Shown piece after piece: positions 44,792 to 53,423 of a DNA stretch of 64,000 bases. The translations under genes and the position numbers were made by a program. Positions within the stretch are counted from its first letter, which is position 1. The number at the start of each line of letters is the position of its first letter. The notes beneath the pieces were generated by a model. The model saw nothing but the letters and a program-made list of their open reading frames with translations. It did not search any database and was not told where the DNA came from. The DNA comes from Gammaproteobacteria bacterium (GTDB lineage: Bacteria; Pseudomonadota; Gammaproteobacteria; Steroidobacterales; Steroidobacteraceae): contig JAQGOF010000039.1 of the NCBI GenBank assembly GCA_028293745.1, positions 1 to 64,000 on the forward strand. Direction: 5' to 3'.

Positions 44792-46408
44792 ATGGTGACG
44801 CCTACCTCAACGCCGCGAATCATCACGCGATCTGAGCACATCATTTCGCGGGCGCATATTTCATCCAATGCGCTGCGGGTGCTGTATCGCCTGCGCGATG
44901 CCGGTTTCATGGCGTTCCTGGTGGGCGGTTGTGTCCGCGACCTCCTCATTGGCATAGAGCCAAAGGATTTCGACGTCGCGACGGATGCGTTGCCTGAGCA
45001 GGTCAGGAAACTCTTCCGTAATTGCCGCCTGGTTGGCCGACGCTTCCGGCTGGCGCACGTGTTTTTCGGCCGCGACATCATCGAGGTTGCGACGTTCCGT
45101 GCCGCGAGTGCACCGGAACCGGGCGAGGAGCCGTTGCCTGAAGCCGATGTGGCGGAGGGCGAAGATCGGGATCTGGAGCAGGAGGGCGGCCTGGACGCCG
45201 CTGGGTCGGACATCGCCTCGCTGGAGGAAGGTAGCGACCTTGAGGACGACGATGACGACGAGGACGATGAGGATGACGACGAGCCGGGCGACGATGCTGG
45301 CCATCCGCCACCACCGCCTGTGCCTCGGCGCTCCAACCGATACCGAGAACGTCCCGCTCCGCCGAACGGTGACGAGAGTGCCGCCGATCTCGACGTGGAC
45401 CCGAATGCCGAGCGAATGTTCGATGAGACGGGCCGGATTCTTCGCGACAATGTCTACGGCACCATCGATGCAGACGTTTGGCGTCGTGACCTTACGGCCA
45501 ACGCGCTGTACTACAACATCGCTGACTTCTCCATCTGGGACTATGTCGGCGGCTTCGAGGACATTGCCGCACGGAAGCTAAAGCTGATTGGCGATCCGGA
45601 GACGCGTTTTCGCGAGGATCCGGTGCGGATGCTGCGCGCAGCCCGTTTCGAGGCGAAACTGGGTTTCGAGATCGACCCCGCTACGGCTGAGCCCATCGAG
45701 CGGCTGAAGGGCCTGCTGGGTGGCGTGCCGCCGGCGCGGCTATTCGATGAGACGCTCAAGTTGTTCCTGACGGGACATGGCCGCCGAAGTTTTGAGGTGT
45801 TGCGTCAGCGCGGGTTGCTCGCGGCGCTGCTTCCTTCGGTCGACGATTATTTCCGCAAGCATCCGGGCAGCCTCGTCGAGCAACTCGTGATGCGCGGTCT
45901 CGAGAACACGGATGCGCGTGTGCTTGCGGACAAGCCGGTCACCCCGACTTTCCTGTTTGCACTGCTGCTCTACGGGCCGATCGCCGCCATCATCGAATCG
46001 ACTCCGCCGGAGCGATGGCATGAGCTTGGAACGATTTTGGACGCCTGCGACCGCGCGGCCCGCCAGGTCCAGTCGCACATCAGTCTTCCCAAGCGCTTCT
46101 CGTTAGGCATGCGCGAGATGTTTGCTCTGCAACCGCGCCTCGAGCACCCGCGTGGCCGGCGGGCGTTGCGAGTCCTCGAGCATCCGCGGTTCCGGGCAGC
46201 TTACGACCTGCTGCTGTTACGAGCGGAGTATGGACTCGCCTCTGCCGAGATCGCTCAATGGTGGACTCGCATTCAAGAGGTATCGGCGGATGAGCGCGGC
46301 CAAATGGCCGATGCGCTGACAGGCCAGACGCAGCGCTCAGAAGGCGGCGCTCCGCGTCGGGGCGGTCGCCGTCGGCGGAGGCGTCGTGGCCCTTCGAGTC
46401 CGGCTTGA
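44792..46408 (+). CDS. pcnB: Poly(A) polymerase I with acidic insertion
   Basis: A 538-residue class II nucleotidyltransferase that adds poly(A) tails to RNA 3' ends. The catalytic head has FLVGGCVRDLLIG and the Asp pair D59/D61 (EPKDFDVATD); D233 is in RRDLTANALYY. Between ATFR (103) and GRILRDNVYG (214) lies a roughly 110-residue insertion rich in Asp/Glu (D-E run around 152-163) and then proline, much longer than the usual few dozen residues. The C-terminus is basic (GGRRRRRRRG). A TTG at 44771 is an alternative start; ATG 44792 is preferred. The usual folK neighbour is missing, replaced by a nucleoside kinase. Confidence 0.92.
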   Translation: MVTPTSTPRIITRSEHIISRAHISSNALRVLYRLRDAGFMAFLVGGCVRDLLIGIEPKDFDVATDALPEQVRKLFRNCRLVGRRFRLAHVFFGRDIIEVATFRAASAPEPGEEPLPEADVAEGEDRDLEQEGGLDAAGSDIASLEEGSDLEDDDDDEDDEDDDEPGDDAGHPPPPPVPRRSNRYRERPAPPNGDESAADLDVDPNAERMFDETGRILRDNVYGTIDADVWRRDLTANALYYNIADFSIWDYVGGFEDIAARKLKLIGDPETRFREDPVRMLRAARFEAKLGFEIDPATAEPIERLKGLLGGVPPARLFDETLKLFLTGHGRRSFEVLRQRGLLAALLPSVDDYFRKHPGSLVEQLVMRGLENTDARVLADKPVTPTFLFALLLYGPIAAIIESTPPERWHELGTILDACDRAARQVQSHISLPKRFSLGMREMFALQPRLEHPRGRRALRVLEHPRFRAAYDLLLLRAEYGLASAEIAQWWTRIQEVSADERGQMADALTGQTQRSEGGAPRRGGRRRRRRRGPSSPA

Positions 46409-46435
46409 CGGTATGGCCATCAGCCTGCGTGGTCT

Positions 46436-47101
46436 ATGACAACTGTCTCCACCGAGCCGACTCACAAGTTCGTCGTTGTGGAAGGGCCCATTGGCGTTGG
46501 CAAAACGAGCCTCGCGCGGAAGCTCTCCACCAGTCTGGGCGGCGAAGTAGTGTTGGAGCAGGCGGCCGCAAATCCCTTCCTCGAGCGTTTCTACCGCAAC
46601 CCGCGCGCGGGTGCATTGCCGACCCAGCTGTATTTTCTGTTCCAGCGCGCGCAACAGCTCGCGGCTCTGAAGCAGCAGGACATGTTCGCCCCCGTGCGGG
46701 TGGCTGATTACCTGTTGGAGAAGGATCGCCTGTTTGCCCGGGTTACACTCGATGACGCGGAGTACGGGTTATACGAGCAGGTCTACGCCAAGCTCGATAT
46801 TCAGCCTCCCAAGCCCGACCTCGTCGTGTATCTGCAGGCGCCAGTGGATGTGCTGCTGGAGCGGATCAGCAAGCGGGGCATCGACTACGAGCAGCACATC
46901 GAGCGCGAGTACCTGCAGCGGCTGAACGAGGCGTATGCACGCTTCTTTCATGAATTCGAGACCGGGCCGCTGCTGATTGTCAACGCGGCGGCCATTGATC
47001 CGATCAACAACGAGGCCGACTACGACGAGTTGCTGGCGGCGATCCAGCGCATGAAGCGCGGTCGCCTTTACTACAATCCGTTGCGCAGCCGCAGTATTTA
47101 A
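46436..47101 (+). CDS. Deoxynucleoside kinase family protein
   Basis: A 221-residue P-loop kinase. Walker A is GPIGVGKTS (residues 18-26). Further dNK features are EQAAANPFLERFY, the DYLLEKDRLFA substrate region and a lid-like LLERISKRGIDYEQ. It phosphorylates a deoxynucleoside (dG/dA type by resemblance). It stands between pcnB and panB, the position often held by folK in Gammaproteobacteria; the same dNK-panB-panC order is common in this class. Confidence 0.88.
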   Translation: MTTVSTEPTHKFVVVEGPIGVGKTSLARKLSTSLGGEVVLEQAAANPFLERFYRNPRAGALPTQLYFLFQRAQQLAALKQQDMFAPVRVADYLLEKDRLFARVTLDDAEYGLYEQVYAKLDIQPPKPDLVVYLQAPVDVLLERISKRGIDYEQHIEREYLQRLNEAYARFFHEFETGPLLIVNAAAIDPINNEADYDELLAAIQRMKRGRLYYNPLRSRSI

Positions 47102-47115
47102 AGGTAGGGGGAGTC

Positions 47116-47943
47116 ATGTACACGCACCTGCAACTACGCGGTTCCGACAGGCCGCCCGTTACGCTGAGCACGCTTGCGCGGATGAAGGCTGACGGACAGA
47201 AGATCGCCAGCATGACCTGCTATGACGCGAGTTTTGCGGTGCTGCTCGATTCAGCCGAGGTCGACGTCGTACTGGTCGGTGATTCCCTGGGGATGGTCAT
47301 CCAAGGTTATGACACCACGGTGCCGGTCACAATGGACGATGTGGTCTATCACTGCCGCGCAGTGGCGCGAGGGCTCCATCGGCCGTTCCTGATGGCGGAT
47401 CTGCCTTTCATGAGCTACCCCTCCAAGAACGAGGCGCTGTCCAACTCCGTGCGCCTGATGCAGGAGGGCGGCGCGAAGATGATCAAACTCGAAAGTGGCG
47501 GCACACAGATCGAGATCGTTGAATTCCTCGCCGCCCACGATATCGCAGTCTGCGCGCACCTGGGTTTGAAGCCGCAATCAGTGCACAAGACGGGCGGCTT
47601 CCGCGTGCAGGGGCGCGAGGAAGATGCCGCGGAACTGATGATCGACAACGCCAAACGGCTCGAGTCCGCGGGGGCGGATATTGTCTTGCTCGAGTGCATT
47701 CCCTCGGCCCTGGGCAAAGCCATCACGGCGGCCCTGCGGGTCCCCGTCATTGGAATCGGCGCAGGACCTGACACTGACGGGCAGATCCTGGTTCTCTACG
47801 ACATTCTGGACATCACTACCGGGCGCAAGCCTCGCTTCGTGCGCAACTTCATGGAAGGCGCCGGTACGAACCAACAGGCGCTCGTCAACTACGTCAAAGC
47901 GGTAAGAGAAGTCAGTTACCCCGCGCCCGAGCACGAGTTCTGA
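47116..47943 (+). CDS. panB: 3-methyl-2-oxobutanoate hydroxymethyltransferase
   Basis: A 275-residue TIM-barrel enzyme, the first step of pantothenate synthesis: it transfers a one-carbon unit from methylene-tetrahydrofolate to ketoisovalerate. Metal and substrate residues appear in VGDSLGMVIQGYDTTVPVTM, MADLPFMSY, MIKLESGG and CAHLGLKPQSVHK, with the catalytic Glu in LLECIPS. AGGTAGGGGG lies upstream of ATG 47116. It is ten bases from panC, forming the panBC unit. Confidence 0.95.
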   Translation: MYTHLQLRGSDRPPVTLSTLARMKADGQKIASMTCYDASFAVLLDSAEVDVVLVGDSLGMVIQGYDTTVPVTMDDVVYHCRAVARGLHRPFLMADLPFMSYPSKNEALSNSVRLMQEGGAKMIKLESGGTQIEIVEFLAAHDIAVCAHLGLKPQSVHKTGGFRVQGREEDAAELMIDNAKRLESAGADIVLLECIPSALGKAITAALRVPVIGIGAGPDTDGQILVLYDILDITTGRKPRFVRNFMEGAGTNQQALVNYVKAVREVSYPAPEHEF

Positions 47944-47953
47944 GCCGCCACCC

Positions 47954-48802
47954 ATGGAAACCATCACGACCATTGCTGCGGTTCGCGAGCGGGTGCATGC
48001 GTGGCATCGCGAAGGCCTGCGTGTTGCCTTCGTTCCGACGATGGGCAACCTTCACCCCGGGCATGTCAGCCTGATAGAAGCGGCCCGCCGTGACGGCGAC
48101 CGGTTCGTGGCCAGTATTTTCGTCAACCCGATGCAGTTCGGGCCCAACGAGGATTTTGCCCATTATCCGCGGACGCCGACCCAGGATGAGCGGATGCTGG
48201 CGGCTGCGGGCTGCAACCTCATGTTCATGCCGGACGTGGCCGAGATCTACCCCAACGGTGCGGAGCGGGCGACGCGCGTCGATGTCCCGGGTCTGTCGCG
48301 CATTCTGTGTGGCGAGTTCAGGCCGGGGCATTTCGAAGGTGTCGCCACGATCGTGGCCAAGTTGTTTCACATCGTGGATCCCGATGTTGCCGTGTTCGGC
48401 GAGAAGGACTTCCAACAGCTGACGGTGATCCGGCGGATGGTGGCGGATTTGTGCATGCCGGTGCAGGTAATTGGTGCTCCCACGGTACGCGATGCGGATG
48501 GGCTCGCCATGAGCTCGCGCAATCAATACCTGACATCCGAGGAGCGGAGCATCGCGCCGCGAATCTACGAAATCCTCAAGGCGACTGCGAAGCGGCTGCA
48601 GGCGGGTGACAGCGAGTTTGCAAGCATGGAGCGAACGGGCTGCCAGATGTTGGAGGCGGGGGGATTCAAGCCGGACTATTTCGCGGTTCGGCAGGCGAAT
48701 GATTTGAGCACGCCGCGGCCGGATACGGGCCACCTGGTCGTGCTCACGGCGGTGCGCCTGGGCAAAGCTCGGTTGATCGACAACGTTCAAGTGAGGCGCT
48801 GA
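47954..48802 (+). CDS. panC: Pantothenate synthetase
   Basis: A 282-residue adenylate-forming ligase that joins pantoate and beta-alanine. The nucleotide motif PTMGNLHPGHVSLI (HPGH in place of HxGH), SIFVNPMQFGPNEDF, VFGEKDFQQL and AMSSRNQYL (KMSKS-like) are all present. It completes panBC; the last base is six bases from the end of the opposite-strand queG gene. Confidence 0.95.
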   Translation: METITTIAAVRERVHAWHREGLRVAFVPTMGNLHPGHVSLIEAARRDGDRFVASIFVNPMQFGPNEDFAHYPRTPTQDERMLAAAGCNLMFMPDVAEIYPNGAERATRVDVPGLSRILCGEFRPGHFEGVATIVAKLFHIVDPDVAVFGEKDFQQLTVIRRMVADLCMPVQVIGAPTVRDADGLAMSSRNQYLTSEERSIAPRIYEILKATAKRLQAGDSEFASMERTGCQMLEAGGFKPDYFAVRQANDLSTPRPDTGHLVVLTAVRLGKARLIDNVQVRR

Positions 48803-48808
48803 CGCGCG

Positions 48809-49900
48809 TCACGCCTGGCGCGCCTCATGCCTCGGCGTTACGCCATGCCGCGCCAGCGCCCACTCAACATGTTCCCGCACCAACGCCGATGCGTCATCGC
48901 GGCGGCTGTGCAGCGCCGCAAGCACCTCCGGTGATTTTGGGGCATTCCCCAACGCCACCGCAATATTCCGCGACCACCGCTCGTATCCGATGCGGTAGAT
49001 AGCTGAGCCCCGCATCCGCTCGTCAAACTCGCTCTGCGTCCATCCGAACAAGGCCGTGAGCTGCGTTGCATCGAGTGCATTGCGGACCTTGAAGTCCGGG
49101 TGCGCTGCGGTCTGCGCGAACTTGTTCCAGGGACACACGAGCTGGCAGTCATCGCAACCATAGATGCGGTTGCCGAGGGCAGCCCGCAACTCAACCGGGA
49201 TGGCGCTCTTGTGCTCTATGGTCAGGTATGAAATGCAGCGCCTGGCATCCAACTGATAGGGGGCAAGGATGGCGCCTGTTGGACAGGCGGGGATGCAGGC
49301 CTGGCAGGTTCCACAATGCGCCGTGGCCGGTGGGTCCACGGGCAGTGGCAGGTCGGTCAGGATCTCACCGAGGAAGAACCACGAGCCCGCGTCGCGGGCG
49401 ATCAGGTTGGTGTGTTTGCCAATCCAGCCCAGGCCGGCATTCCGCGCCAGCGCCTTCTCGAGTACTGGTGCGGTGTCCACACAAACGCGGTAGCCGAATT
49501 GCCCGATGCGCTCGCAGATGTCCTCCGCCAGCCGCGCAAGCGCGCGCCGCATGATCTTGTGATAGTCGCGTCCGAGCGCATACCGCGACACATATCCGAG
49601 CGTTGAGTCGGCCAGCACCGCTTGCGCATCGGCAACTTCGGCGGGCCAGTAGTCCATCCTGACGCTGACCACGCGTACAGTTCCAGGGGCCATCTCATGC
49701 GGGCGGCTGCGCATGGACCCATGTCTTTGCATGTATTCCATCTCGCCGTGGTAGCCCGCATCGAGCCACCGCAGCAGGTGCTGTTCGTCTTCGGGAATGT
49801 CCACGCTGGCGACGCCGAGCTGGCTGAAGCCGAGCGCCCGGGCGCCGGCAACGAGCGCTTGCTTTGTCGCCTGGAGGTTAAGAATTTCAAGCTCAGTCAT
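48809..49900 (-). CDS. queG: Epoxyqueuosine reductase
   Basis: A 363-residue B12 and iron-sulfur enzyme for the last step of queuosine synthesis in tRNA. Two 4Fe-4S motifs are visible: CGTCQACIPACP and YGCDDCQLVCPW. The conserved cobalamin-domain Asp lies in the CVDTAPVLEKALARNAGLGW region, and a HEAT-like tail ends the protein. ATG 49900 was chosen because the frame to 49993 would cross the divergent nnr start. It is convergent with panC. Confidence 0.94.
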   Translation of the reverse strand: MTELEILNLQATKQALVAGARALGFSQLGVASVDIPEDEQHLLRWLDAGYHGEMEYMQRHGSMRSRPHEMAPGTVRVVSVRMDYWPAEVADAQAVLADSTLGYVSRYALGRDYHKIMRRALARLAEDICERIGQFGYRVCVDTAPVLEKALARNAGLGWIGKHTNLIARDAGSWFFLGEILTDLPLPVDPPATAHCGTCQACIPACPTGAILAPYQLDARRCISYLTIEHKSAIPVELRAALGNRIYGCDDCQLVCPWNKFAQTAAHPDFKVRNALDATQLTALFGWTQSEFDERMRGSAIYRIGYERWSRNIAVALGNAPKSPEVLAALHSRRDDASALVREHVEWALARHGVTPRHEARQA

Positions 49901-49920
49901 GGAGAAGGCACCGGTGTCAG

Positions 49921-49926
49921 TATAAT
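49921..49926 (+). promoter_or_regulatory. TATAAT box just ahead of the nnr start
   Basis: A perfect -10 hexamer ends six bases before ATG 49933, so transcription from it would begin at about the start codon (leaderless). No good -35 is seen 17 bases upstream; that stretch overlaps the queG start. Confidence 0.4.
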
Positions 49927-49932
49927 CAGCGC

Positions 49933-51411
49933 ATGGCATTGCCGATCGCTCTGTATTCCACCGCGCAAGTACGCGCTCTCGATGCATACGCAATCGAAGT
50001 GCAAGGCATTCCCGGCTATACGCTGATGAAGCGTGCCGGTGAGGCTGCGCTTCGATATCTTCGTACGCGATGGCCCATGGCCCATCGAATCGTCATCGTA
50101 TGCGGCGGAGGAAACAACGCCGGCGACGGCTACGTTTTGGCGCGCTTTGCGCAGGCAGCGGGGCTCACCGTGTCGGTGCTTGCCGCCATTCCCCCGGAAA
50201 CGCTGCGAAATGACGCACGCCAGGCGTGCGACGACTTCAAAAGCAGTGGCGGTCAGTTGAGGCCTTTCTCGCCCGATCTGCTGCGTGAAGGCGAAGTGAT
50301 CGTTGACGCACTTCTGGGCACCGGGCTCAAAGGCGGAGTTCGCCCTGACCTCGAAAAGATCATCGCCTATATCAACTCTGCTGGCCGGCCTATTTTCGCC
50401 CTGGACGTTCCATCGGGCCTGGACAGCGACACCGGCGTGCCGCTCGGGGAGACAGTGCGTGCCGATTGCACAGTCACGTTCGTTGGACTCAAGACGGGTC
50501 TGTTCATCGGTGACGGGCCCGAGTACGCGGGGACGGTGTTTTTCGATGACTTGGAAGTCGTTGCGCCGCAGGCAAAGGGCTTCGAGCCCAGGCTCGAGCG
50601 CATCATGGAGACGGAGATTCTGCGTGCACTGCCGCGAAGGCGGCGATCTTCCAACAAAGGCGACTTCGGCCGCGTGTTGATCGTCGGAAGCGGATTGGGC
50701 ATGCCAGGCGCCGCACGCCTCGCGGGCGAGGCGTGTCTGAGGGTCGGTGCAGGACTGGTGACCGTGGCCGTCGCCCCGGAAAACGTGGCGGCAATCTCGG
50801 CGGGTCGGCCGGAACTGATCTGCTTGCCGCTCGTGCACGAGGGCGAGCTCGAAGAAGCCATAGAGCGGGCAAACGTCGTCGCCATCGGACCGGGCCTGGG
50901 CAAGACGGAATGGGCGCGCAAAGCTCTCAATGCCGTATTGGATTCCCGCAAGCCTCTCGTCGTCGACGCGGATGCGTTGAACCTCGTCGCGGAGGCTGGA
51001 ACGCGCTCACGCGACAATTGGATTCTGACTCCACATCCGGGCGAAGCAGGGCGGCTGCTCGGTATCAAGACGGACGATGTTCAGAACGACCGTCTCGCAG
51101 CGCTGGAGCATCTGGTCGAGCGTTACCACGGCACGATCGTGCTGAAGGGTGCCGGTACCTTGGTGGGCACGGCGAATCGGATACCCGGTCTTTGCGAGAG
51201 AGGCAATCCGGGAATGGCGACTGCCGGAACCGGTGACGTGTTGACCGGGGCAGTGGCGGGGATTTTGGCGCAGTGCCCCGATACGTCGCTAGCTGCGCGA
51301 GTTGGCGTACTGGTGCATGCGATGGCGGGCGATGCGGCAGCGCGGGGCGGTGAGCGCGGCCTGCTGGCCAGCGATCTGGCCCGCGAGCTCCATAATTGCG
51401 TCAACCGGTGA
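49933..51411 (+). CDS. nnr: Bifunctional NAD(P)H-hydrate epimerase / ADP-dependent dehydratase
   Basis: A 492-residue metabolite-repair enzyme. The N-terminal epimerase domain (about residues 1-215) has GGGNNAGDGYVLARFA and DALLGTGLKGGVRPD. The C-terminal dehydratase of the ribokinase-like fold (about 225-490) has NKGDFGRVLIVGSG, AIGPGLGK, WILTPHPGEAGRLLG and the GTGDVLTGAVAGILAQ anion hole. It restores damaged NAD(P)HX. Position upstream of tsaE is conserved in Gammaproteobacteria. Confidence 0.95.
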   Translation: MALPIALYSTAQVRALDAYAIEVQGIPGYTLMKRAGEAALRYLRTRWPMAHRIVIVCGGGNNAGDGYVLARFAQAAGLTVSVLAAIPPETLRNDARQACDDFKSSGGQLRPFSPDLLREGEVIVDALLGTGLKGGVRPDLEKIIAYINSAGRPIFALDVPSGLDSDTGVPLGETVRADCTVTFVGLKTGLFIGDGPEYAGTVFFDDLEVVAPQAKGFEPRLERIMETEILRALPRRRRSSNKGDFGRVLIVGSGLGMPGAARLAGEACLRVGAGLVTVAVAPENVAAISAGRPELICLPLVHEGELEEAIERANVVAIGPGLGKTEWARKALNAVLDSRKPLVVDADALNLVAEAGTRSRDNWILTPHPGEAGRLLGIKTDDVQNDRLAALEHLVERYHGTIVLKGAGTLVGTANRIPGLCERGNPGMATAGTGDVLTGAVAGILAQCPDTSLAARVGVLVHAMAGDAAARGGERGLLASDLARELHNCVNR

Positions 51412-51421
51412 ACCGCCTCAA

Positions 51422-51587
51422 GAAGTCGCCCATGCCGCGAACGGCGAGTGATCGCCGCCCGGGAAGACGCGCAGTTCGCGGGGAAGCCCGGTGAGCCACC
51501 CCGGGAAATCGCGCATGTCGCGACACAAGAGCGACCGCCGCCCAGGAAGATGCGCGATTTCCCGGGGGCTCCGGTAGAGCACTCCCG
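51422..51587. repeat. 83-nt tandem duplication; each unit folds into a hairpin
   Basis: Two units with an 83-base period (51422-51504 and 51505-51587) fill the nnr-tsaE gap. Unit 1 forms an 8-bp stem CCGCGAAC/GTTCGCGG (51435-51442, 51474-51481). The second stem is 18 perfect pairs, arms 51499-51516 and 51550-51567, with a 33-base loop. The apical loops share GAyCGCCGCCCrGGAAGAyGCGC (20 of 23 identical) while the stems differ and still pair. Confidence 0.75.
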
Positions 51588-51588
51588 A

Positions 51589-52065
51589 GTGCGCTGGCTC
51601 GCAAAAACCGCTGACGACACAGAAGCGTTTGGCGCACGCCTTGCGGCGTCGCGGCCCGGGGCCACCACGTTCGCCACTGTTCACTTATTTGGTGATCTCG
51701 GCGCTGGAAAAACAACGCTGGCACGAGGATTCCTGCGAGCGTGCGGCGTGAGTGGGCCTGTCCGAAGTCCCACCTACACACTGGTGGAACTATATGAAAC
51801 TCCAACAGTTTCTATCGTACACCTCGACCTTTACCGGTTGCTGGATCCTTCTGAGCTGGAGGCGCTGGGGTTACGGGAATGGGCGGTCCCGGGATACATA
51901 TGGTTGATCGAATGGCCAGAGCGGGGGCAGGGGCGGTTGCCGTTCCCGGACCTGTCCGTGACGATGGCGGGAGGTATAAACGGTCACGAGATCAACGTGA
52001 GCGCCACGTCTGCGTTAGGGGAGACATGGCTGTCGCTAGTTGAAAACACTGCCGGCGCGCCGTAG
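51589..52065 (+). CDS. tsaE: tRNA threonylcarbamoyladenosine synthesis ATPase TsaE
   Basis: A 158-residue protein (from GTG 51589) of the YjeE/TsaE family, which hydrolyses ATP to recycle TsaD-TsaB during t6A modification of tRNA. Walker A is GDLGAGKTT; switch-like SPTYTLVELYE and the IHLDLYRLLDPSELEALGL-type segment (here VHLDLYRL) are present. The start is uncertain: GTG 51589 gives family length, ATG 51550 lies within the second hairpin arm of the repeat, and the frame opens at 51448. If the repeat is inside the gene it adds non-family sequence. Confidence 0.9.
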   Translation: MRWLAKTADDTEAFGARLAASRPGATTFATVHLFGDLGAGKTTLARGFLRACGVSGPVRSPTYTLVELYETPTVSIVHLDLYRLLDPSELEALGLREWAVPGYIWLIEWPERGQGRLPFPDLSVTMAGGINGHEINVSATSALGETWLSLVENTAGAP

Positions 52066-52094
52066 ATTACGGCACAGGTTGTATATCGAACTCC

Positions 52095-53315
52095 ATGATA
52101 AAAAAGGTCTTTGAGCTGGCAGTCGCCGTCGCCATCCTCGTCGGCGGCGCAAGCGCCGCGAGCGCCGCCACCGCCCAGCTCCACGAAGCTCGCCTCTCGG
52201 CAACCGGCACGTCCGCCCAATTGACCCTGGACGTGGGCGGCACGACCACCCAGAAAGTCTTCACGCTCGACAGGCCGCGCCGCGTCGTGATCGACCTTGC
52301 TCATACGGGCATCGCGCCTGGATTTCGCGTTCCCGAAGGTTCCGGGGTGGTTTCCGAAATCCGTACGGGCCACCAATTGGGCGGGACCCTGCGTATTGTG
52401 GTCCAGCTCAGAGCAGCGGCGGCTGCGCGTAGCACCTGGATGCCTGAGACCTCATCCGGACGACACCAGCTCATAATCAGTTTTGGTGATGCCGCTCCCG
52501 AAGCCGATACCACGCCCAGAGTGGTGCGCGCTCCCCACGCTCCGATCGATTCTGACCGCGATGTCGTCGTTGCGGTTGATGCCGGCCACGGTGGGCAGGA
52601 TCCGGGCGCCACGGGGCCGCGAGGCACCCACGAGAAGGATGTAGTTCTGCCGATAGCCCGGCTGCTCGCGTCACGCATCAACGCTGAGCCTGGGATGCGG
52701 GCCGTGCTGACACGCAACCGCGACGAGTTCCTGGTTTTGCGCGATCGCATCAAACGCGCGCGCGTCGCCAAGGCTGACATGTTCATCTCGGTACACGCAG
52801 ACTCGATCGCGAATCACGACGTGACCGGTGCCTCGGTCTACATCCTGTCGGAGCGCGGAGCTTCGAACGAATCGGCGCGCTGGTTGGCAGAGCGCGAGAA
52901 CGCAGCCGACCTTATGGGAGGCGTGTCGCTCGACGACAAGGACAACACGCTGGCTTCCGTTCTGCTCGATCTGTCCCAGTCGGCCAACATCAGCGCCAGC
53001 ATGACGGCTGCGCAACGCGTGCTTGCCGCCCTCGACAATGTGGGCCAGGTGCGCAAGTCGCAGGTTCAGCAGGCAGGGTTCGTCGTGCTGAAGTCGCCCG
53101 ACATCCCCTCTATGCTGGTAGAGACCGCGTACATCTCCAACGCCAGTGAAGAGCTGCGTCTGAAAAATCCGCGCCAGCAGGCGAATCTCGCCGATGCCAT
53201 CTTCGCGGGTGTGCGCAACTACTTCGAACAGAACCCGCCCGCCGGGACGCGGTTCGCACAAGCACGCCGCTCGACGATGGCAAGCGCCGCAGCGACAGCC
53301 TCGACGCCAAACTGA
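52095..53315 (+). CDS. amiC: N-acetylmuramoyl-L-alanine amidase, AmiC type
   Basis: A 406-residue periplasmic amidase that splits septal peptidoglycan during cell separation. A signal peptide (about 1-22) is followed by an AMIN domain (about 28-130) that binds the wall, then the zinc amidase_3 domain (about 150-380) with VAVDAGHGGQDPG, the second ligand Glu in THEKDV, SVHADS and the catalytic Glu in MLVETAYISN. Its stop TGA lies inside the first of three 26-nt repeats. Order amiC-mutL-miaA is conserved. Confidence 0.93.
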   Translation: MIKKVFELAVAVAILVGGASAASAATAQLHEARLSATGTSAQLTLDVGGTTTQKVFTLDRPRRVVIDLAHTGIAPGFRVPEGSGVVSEIRTGHQLGGTLRIVVQLRAAAAARSTWMPETSSGRHQLIISFGDAAPEADTTPRVVRAPHAPIDSDRDVVVAVDAGHGGQDPGATGPRGTHEKDVVLPIARLLASRINAEPGMRAVLTRNRDEFLVLRDRIKRARVAKADMFISVHADSIANHDVTGASVYILSERGASNESARWLAERENAADLMGGVSLDDKDNTLASVLLDLSQSANISASMTAAQRVLAALDNVGQVRKSQVQQAGFVVLKSPDIPSMLVETAYISNASEELRLKNPRQQANLADAIFAGVRNYFEQNPPAGTRFAQARRSTMASAAATASTPN

Positions 53316-53383
53316 GGCGGACACGCCAGGCGCCAAACTGAGCCGGACACACCAGACGCCAAATTGACGCGGACACGCTAGAC
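53306..53383. repeat. Three tandem 26-nt units between amiC and mutL
   Basis: GCCAAACTGA begins units at 53306 and 53332, and GCCAAATTGA at 53358. Each continues with a GCGGACACGC-like segment, period 26. The amiC stop is within unit 1, and the third unit ends 40 bases before the mutL ATG. Confidence 0.75.
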
Positions 53384-53423
53384 TCGTCGGCTCTTTCCGT
53401 CGGTCCTGGGCGGTGGTTCCGCA

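Noticed and set aside
46436..47101. folK in the pcnB-panB interval
   Set aside because: The protein has a Walker A GPIGVGKTS and deoxynucleoside-kinase features, not the HPPK fold.
51422..51587. CRISPR-like array
   Set aside because: Only two units, contiguous without spacers, and no cas genes nearby; it is a tandem hairpin duplication.
53306..53383. CRISPR-like array
   Set aside because: The 26-nt units are directly adjacent with no unique spacers.
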